Shown: one piece after another, positions 59,715 through 64,000 of the stretch | How positions within the stretch are numbered: the first letter of the stretch is position 1 | Layout of the letters: each line of letters begins with the position of its first letter | Assembly: GCA_039931065.1 (NCBI GenBank) | Contig: JBDTSP010000010.1 | Location: forward strand, 100,552-164,551 | Direction: 5' to 3' | DNA length: 64,000 bases | Source: CADEED01 sp039931065 | GTDB lineage: Bacteria; Pseudomonadota; Gammaproteobacteria; Steroidobacterales; Steroidobacteraceae | Made by a program: the position numbers and the translations under genes | Notes under the pieces: generated by a model | The model's database searches: none | What the model was told of the DNA's origin: nothing | Seen by the model: the letters and a program-made list of their open reading frames with translations, nothing else

Positions 59715-62159
59715 ATGGAACCCTCACCAACCTACGACGCCAACATCGTGCTGCGCACCTCGCAGGGCGATTCGCATTTCGGCGCGCGGGTGGTGGTCGA
59801 TCCGGGTTCCGGCGCGGTGCGTGCCGATCACACCGACGCGCCTTCGCTCGTGGACGCGCCGCCGCTGGCCGGCATTCGCGCCGTGTCCGGACGCTGGCTG
59901 CTCGACGCCGCTTCCGACGGTCGGGTGAGCATCAACGGCGTCCACATCGCCGGCGCGCGCATCATCATCACCGGCGACGTCATCACCATCGCCGGTTCGC
60001 AACTGCTGGTCGAAGAGGCCTCGTCGAAGAGCCTGGCGCTGCGCCGCTTCGATCTGGAAGGCACCGAAACGTTGCCGCCGGTCGGTGACAGCGTACGGGC
60101 GGTGCCGCTGCCGGCGGAAGACCTGTCCATCGACATGGGCGCCGTGCCAAGCATCGAGGGTTTCACCGCGACGCGTGCCGCGCGGCCGGCGCGCGGCCGC
60201 TGGAACTACGCCGCCTGGGTCATGGGCGCCCTGCTGTTGGCGGTGCTCGGATTATTCGCGCTGCTGCAGCCCATCGCACTCGATCTGCAACCCGGCGATG
60301 CGACGGTCAAATCGGCGGGCAGCTTCTCCTGGCAGTCGGCCTCGAGCGTGTTCGTATTACCCGGCGATCACACCTTGCGCGCCTCGCGTGAGGGTTACAT
60401 CAGCGCGGACGTGCGGGTGAAGGTCGGAGGGCCGGCGCAGGCGCACGCGCTCATCCACCTCGTCAAACTACCCGGCAAGCTGGCCGTGGATACCGGCGGC
60501 GTGGCGGCGGAAATTTCCGCCGACGGCGCGCGCCTCGGGCGTGTTCCCGGCACAATCGACGTGCCGGCGGGCGAACGCACGCTCACGTTCAAGGCGCCGC
60601 GTTATCTCGATCACGTGCAGCGCCTGGCCATCGAAGGCGGCGGCAAGAAGCAGGATCTGAAGGTCTCGCTCAAACCGAATTTCGCGGTCGTCACGCTTTC
60701 ATCCGTGCCGAACGGCGCGCAGATCGAAGTCGACGGCAAGCCCGCGGGAGTCACTCCCGCGAAGCTCGAAATGGATTCGGGAATTCGCCGCGTTCAGGTT
60801 GCGGCGCCGGGTTTGCGCGTGTGGACCTCGAGCGTGGTGGTAAATGCCGGCGTGCCGCAAACCATCGGGCCGATCGAACTCGGCGCCGCGGATGCGCGCC
60901 TCACCGTGCGTTCGGTGCCCTCCGGCGCACAGGTGACGACCGGCGGCAGTTTCCGCGGCCTCACACCGGTCACCATCGACCTCTCGCCAGGTGTATCTCA
61001 TGCGGTGAGCGTGGCGCGCGCCGGTTATGCGGCGTGGACGCGCGAAATTTTCGCCGAGGCCGGCAAGCAATCCACGCTCGATGCGCGCCTAGCGGCGTTG
61101 CTGGTCGACGTGCGTGTGCAGGGTACGCCTGCCGACGCCGAGGTGTTCGTGAACGGCGATTCGCGCGGCAAGGCGCCGGCGTCTTTGCAATTGCCCGCAA
61201 GCCGCTGGCACATCGAAGTCCGCAAGGAAGGGTTCAACCCATTCGTAACCGAACTCGTGCTCGCGCCGGGCATCGCGCGTACGCTCGACTTCAAACTGGT
61301 GAATCCGAAGGACGTCGTCGGCAACTCGGCCGCGAAAATCACCACCAAGTCCGGCATCAAACTACTCATCGTGTCCGGCGGAACTTACCAGGCTGGCAGC
61401 GACCGGCGCGAGCAAGGCCGCCGGCCGAACGAAGGTGCTCACAAGGTCACGTTGATGCGGCCCTTCTACATGGGTGAACGCGAGATCACCAACGGCCAGT
61501 TCCGTCAGTTCCGCGCGACCCATAATTCCGGCGCGGTCGGCAACGTTTCCCTCGATCTCGACAAACAACCCGTGTCGCGGGTCACCTGGGATGAGGCGGC
61601 CGAGTTCTGCAACTGGTTGTCGGCGGAAGAAGGCCTGCCGCCCGCGTACCAGGGCAGCCCTGACGCAGGCTTCATCTTGAGCGTGCCCGTGACGAACGGA
61701 TATCGCCTGCCCACCGAAGGTGAATGGGAATTCGTCGCGCGCGCCGCGAGCACCGGCAAGCCATTGAAATATCCGTGGGGCGGCGATCTGCCCGTCGTGT
61801 CGGGTACCGCGAACTTCGGTGGCAGCGAAGCGGCCGAAGTGCTCGGCACCGCGCTCGCCGGTCACAAGGACGAATTCATCGCGGCGTCCGCGCCGGCACT
61901 GTTCCCGCCCAATGCGCTCGGCTTCTACGACCTCGCGGGCAATGTATCGGAGTGGGTCACCGACAAATATCTTTCGTTCGTCGCCTCGACCGCCGTGACC
62001 GATCCGCTCGGACCCACCGACAGCAAGGGTCATGCGTATCGCGGCTCGAACTGGCGATCGGTCAGCACGACGGAGCTGCGCTTCCCGTGGCGCGAAGGTT
62101 CCGCGGAATCGAGTGACGTGATTGGCTTCCGCGTCGCGCGTTACGTGGCGCCGGAATAG
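59715..62159 (+). CDS. FHA-like / PEGA / SUMF1-domain membrane protein
   Basis: Protein of 814 residues. An N-terminal FHA-like domain (about 8-105) is followed by one helix (166-184), a series of PEGA beta domains (about 190-530, with repeats such as VTLSSVPNGAQIEVDGKPAG and GLTPVTIDLSPG), and a C-terminal SUMF1/FGE-like domain (about 550-812: LIVSGGTYQAGSD, REITNGQFRQF, RLPTEGEWEFVARA, DLAGNVSEWV, IGFRVARYV). The FGE catalytic cysteine pair near the C-terminus is missing, so formylglycine synthesis is unlikely. It starts 12 bp after the kinase gene. Confidence 0.87.
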   Translation: MEPSPTYDANIVLRTSQGDSHFGARVVVDPGSGAVRADHTDAPSLVDAPPLAGIRAVSGRWLLDAASDGRVSINGVHIAGARIIITGDVITIAGSQLLVEEASSKSLALRRFDLEGTETLPPVGDSVRAVPLPAEDLSIDMGAVPSIEGFTATRAARPARGRWNYAAWVMGALLLAVLGLFALLQPIALDLQPGDATVKSAGSFSWQSASSVFVLPGDHTLRASREGYISADVRVKVGGPAQAHALIHLVKLPGKLAVDTGGVAAEISADGARLGRVPGTIDVPAGERTLTFKAPRYLDHVQRLAIEGGGKKQDLKVSLKPNFAVVTLSSVPNGAQIEVDGKPAGVTPAKLEMDSGIRRVQVAAPGLRVWTSSVVVNAGVPQTIGPIELGAADARLTVRSVPSGAQVTTGGSFRGLTPVTIDLSPGVSHAVSVARAGYAAWTREIFAEAGKQSTLDARLAALLVDVRVQGTPADAEVFVNGDSRGKAPASLQLPASRWHIEVRKEGFNPFVTELVLAPGIARTLDFKLVNPKDVVGNSAAKITTKSGIKLLIVSGGTYQAGSDRREQGRRPNEGAHKVTLMRPFYMGEREITNGQFRQFRATHNSGAVGNVSLDLDKQPVSRVTWDEAAEFCNWLSAEEGLPPAYQGSPDAGFILSVPVTNGYRLPTEGEWEFVARAASTGKPLKYPWGGDLPVVSGTANFGGSEAAEVLGTALAGHKDEFIAASAPALFPPNALGFYDLAGNVSEWVTDKYLSFVASTAVTDPLGPTDSKGHAYRGSNWRSVSTTELRFPWREGSAESSDVIGFRVARYVAPE

Positions 62160-62167
62160 GAACACAC

Positions 62168-62551
62168 ATGCAAAAACTCATCGGCAGTGTCCTGGCGATC
62201 GGCGTGGCTTGCGTGGCCGCGATAGCCGCCACGACAGCGATGCTCAATACGCCGCATCGAATCGGTGCCGCGGCCGTCAACAGCGCGAATGTCACGCCCG
62301 CGGAGGATCCCGCGGCACCGGCCTCGACACCTCCCGCGGTGCCGGAGACCGGCAAGCCGGCAAGTCCCGGCGCGACCCCCGATGCGGCGAAGCCCGCGAC
62401 TTCAGCCGGCGCCGCGGCTCCCGGCACGGACACGAAGAAGGAAGATGAAGGCGGGGACAAGGACCCCTACGAGGGCATAGCCCCCGAGGAACTGCCGCCC
62501 GATCTGCAATACAACGCGGATTCGAGCGTGAGCTTCCCCACCAATATCTAA
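62168..62551 (+). CDS. Small secreted or anchored Pro/Ala-rich protein
   Basis: Protein of 127 residues with an N-terminal hydrophobic segment (IGSVLAIGVACVAAIAATTA). An Ala/Pro/Thr-rich linker follows (about 40-90) and then a short acidic C-terminal part ending in YEGIAPEELPPDLQYNADSS-type sequence. It has no recognisable domain. It lies 8 bp after the SUMF1-domain gene and 9 bp before the FHA gene, so it belongs to the same transcript. It may be a periplasmic linker or partner subunit. Confidence 0.65.
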   Translation: MQKLIGSVLAIGVACVAAIAATTAMLNTPHRIGAAAVNSANVTPAEDPAAPASTPPAVPETGKPASPGATPDAAKPATSAGAAAPGTDTKKEDEGGDKDPYEGIAPEELPPDLQYNADSSVSFPTNI

Positions 62552-62560
62552 CTACCAGAC

Positions 62561-63922
62561 ATGTACGGCATCCACTTCGACCACCACACGTTGACCATCG
62601 CCCGCGACGGCGAGCTCGTCGCGAACGAACCGCTGGCGGTCGAGATCGCGACGCGCGAGCCGCGCTTCGGGCGCGACGCGTTGGCCGCCTCGCGCGGCCG
62701 GCCGGACGAAGTGTCGCTCACTCATTGGCGCGAACTCGGCAAGAGCGACGCCGCCGCGCGCGCCGTGGCGCTTGAGTTGCATGCGCACCTGCGCGCGCTC
62801 GGCGTCACCGAACGGGTCGACGCCATCGTGGCCGTACCCGCCGATCTGGATGCCGATGCGTTGACGAGCCTGCGCGGTGCGTTCAGCGCGGCGGGCTGCG
62901 ACGTGCGCGATTTCATCGACGCCGCGGCGCTCACCGCTGCTGCTCTCGCCGAGCGTCCTCACTACGTCACGCTCGAGGCCGGTTGGCGTTCCGCCATCGC
63001 CACGCGTGTCGTGGGTGGGCCGGAATGCGCGGTCGAAGAATCCTTCGTGAGCGAACGCGCCAACCTGCTCGACGTTTACGATCTGTGGCTGGTCGGCGTC
63101 GCGGCGGTCATGGTCAAGAACACGCGCTTCGATCCACTGCTGAGTCTGGCAGTCGAGCAGCGGCTGTTCGCCGATCTCCCGGCGCTTGCGGCGCGCGCCG
63201 CCACTGAAAACAAGGTCGAAGCGGCGCTCGAATCCGACGGCTCGCGTTTCGCGGTCGAAGTCGAATCGCAGTTGTTCGCCGATGCGGCGCAGTCTTTCTA
63301 TCGCGAGCTCACGCGTCTCGCGCGGCTGGCGCGTATTGCCGGCCAGGGAGCGGCGCTCGTGTTGCCGGCGGAATCGCGCCGCTGGCCGGGGTTCCTCGCG
63401 CGGCTGCTCGAACTCGAGCAGGACGGCCTGGTGATCGCGCCGGCGGGCCTCGCGGCGGTCGCCGCTTCATTGCAGGTGGTGGCGCCGGATGCGGCCGGAC
63501 CGCGGCTGCGCCGTCACGTGGCGAGGATCACCGAGCACAGTCTCGCGGGCGAGATCGAATACGTCTCGTCGGTCACGACTTCGCCGGGCCGCGCTTTGCC
63601 GGTCACGCACATCCTCTTCGGCGGCGACTCGATGCGTTTCCCCGAGGTCGGTCTCGTCATCGGCACCGAGGAAGTTTCCAACACGCCGCACATCACCTTG
63701 CCGCGCGCCGCCGCGGGTGTATCGCGCCGGCACTGTTCGCTGCGTCGCGAAGGGGAACGCACGGTGTTGGTCGATCACAGCCGTCACGGCACCTGGGTGA
63801 ATGGCGCGCGGGTGCGCGAACGCGCCCCGGTGCGCGCCGGCGATCGGGTCCGGGTCGGCACGCCGGGTGTCGAGTTCACGCTGATTTCCGCCGCGGCCTT
63901 CGCGCGCGACGAGGCAACGTGA
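62561..63922 (+). CDS. FHA-domain protein with actin-like N-terminus
   Basis: Protein of 453 residues. The N-terminal 330 residues start MYGIHFDHHTLTIARDGELV and include VDAIVAVPADLDADALTSLR and a DAAALTAAALAE helix, a pattern like the Hsp70/actin-type ATPase fold, though key nucleotide motifs are weak. The C-terminal FHA domain (about 355-450) has GLVIGTEEVSNTPHITL, GVSRRHCSLRR and HGTWVNGARVR. No membrane segment is seen. It should bind phosphothreonine partners of the upstream kinase. It overlaps the next gene by 4 bp (GTGA). Confidence 0.75.
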   Translation: MYGIHFDHHTLTIARDGELVANEPLAVEIATREPRFGRDALAASRGRPDEVSLTHWRELGKSDAAARAVALELHAHLRALGVTERVDAIVAVPADLDADALTSLRGAFSAAGCDVRDFIDAAALTAAALAERPHYVTLEAGWRSAIATRVVGGPECAVEESFVSERANLLDVYDLWLVGVAAVMVKNTRFDPLLSLAVEQRLFADLPALAARAATENKVEAALESDGSRFAVEVESQLFADAAQSFYRELTRLARLARIAGQGAALVLPAESRRWPGFLARLLELEQDGLVIAPAGLAAVAASLQVVAPDAAGPRLRRHVARITEHSLAGEIEYVSSVTTSPGRALPVTHILFGGDSMRFPEVGLVIGTEEVSNTPHITLPRAAAGVSRRHCSLRREGERTVLVDHSRHGTWVNGARVRERAPVRAGDRVRVGTPGVEFTLISAAAFARDEAT

Positions 63923-64000
63923 AGAAGAAGCGCAAGGCCTTCGAAGTCTTCACGCTGTCGTTCCTCGACTGCATCTGCTGCGGCTTCGGCGCGGTGGTGC
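63919..64000 (+). CDS. Start of a membrane protein (SFLDxxxCGFGAV type), cut by window edge
   Basis: Only the first 27 codons are present, from a GTG overlapping the previous stop. They encode a basic start (KKKRKAFEVF) and the beginning of a membrane helix, TLSFLDCICCGFGAVV. This start is known to me from membrane proteins often annotated as containing a von Willebrand A domain, but the rest is outside the window. It is the last visible member of the kinase/FHA cluster. Confidence 0.65.
   Translation, partial: MKKKRKAFEVFTLSFLDCICCGFGAVV

Overview
The window is a chromosomal stretch of a high-GC Gram-negative bacterium, most likely a soil or freshwater gammaproteobacterium near the Xanthomonadales/Nevskiales/Steroidobacteraceae. 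This placement is inferred from gene content: a proteobacterial gshA, glnK-amtB, an ECF sigma/FecR/TonB-receptor trio, M56/BlaI pairs, many lipoproteins, and DUF885 and S9 peptidases. I see no rRNA, tRNA, CRISPR array, prophage or complete insertion sequence. Genes are dense and many overlap by 1-15 bp. The only gap above 300 bp is 12511-13268.

Layout. 1-8.2 kb: a thiolase cut by the window edge, a DUF885 lipoprotein, a DUF2845 protein, an SRPBCC protein, gshA, a tiny ORF, a membrane diguanylate cyclase and an isoaspartyl peptidase. 8.2-12.5 kb: single-chain pyruvate carboxylase behind two tandem 13-bp palindromes, then a secreted lectin-like protein. 12.5-16.3 kb: a glycosidase gene fragment, NrdR boxes and a cobalamin riboswitch that lead class I ribonucleotide reductase nrdAB. 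16.3-22.9 kb: a REC-PAS-GGDEF-EAL protein, a BlaI/BlaR1 locus with a protease-less BlaR1 paralogue, and a ferredoxin reductase. 22.9-30.1 kb: a sigma-54 promoter and glnK-amtB, a quinone reductase, a serine-hydrolase homologue lacking the SxxK lysine, a second BlaI/M56 locus and ilvH. 30.1-36.3 kb: divergent acetolactate synthase large subunit, gloA, azlCD, and a PAP2 phosphatase with an LTA-synthase-type sulfatase. 36.5-40.3 kb: ECF sigma, FecR and TonB receptor. 40.4-52.5 kb: metabolic and peptidase genes, a coiled-coil FHA protein, ilvA, a second DUF885 lipoprotein and an MFS exporter, closed by a near-perfect 36-nt inverted repeat. 52.7-54.3 kb: a radical SAM protein interrupted by a mini-intein. 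54.4 kb to the end: three lipoproteins, a TPR Ser/Thr kinase, an FHA-like/PEGA/SUMF1 membrane protein, a small secreted protein, an FHA protein and the start of a further membrane protein.

How the parts work together. IlvA, the two acetolactate synthase subunits and AzlCD cover branched-chain amino acid synthesis and export. GlnK and AmtB form the ammonium-sensing unit. The nrdAB leader carries two superimposed controls, one transcriptional (NrdR) and one cobalamin-responsive. The two BlaI loci carry visibly different operator dyads. The final 10 kb reads as one co-directional envelope phospho-signalling module with no obvious named counterpart; this and the mini-intein inside the Fe-S motif of the radical SAM protein are the most notable items.
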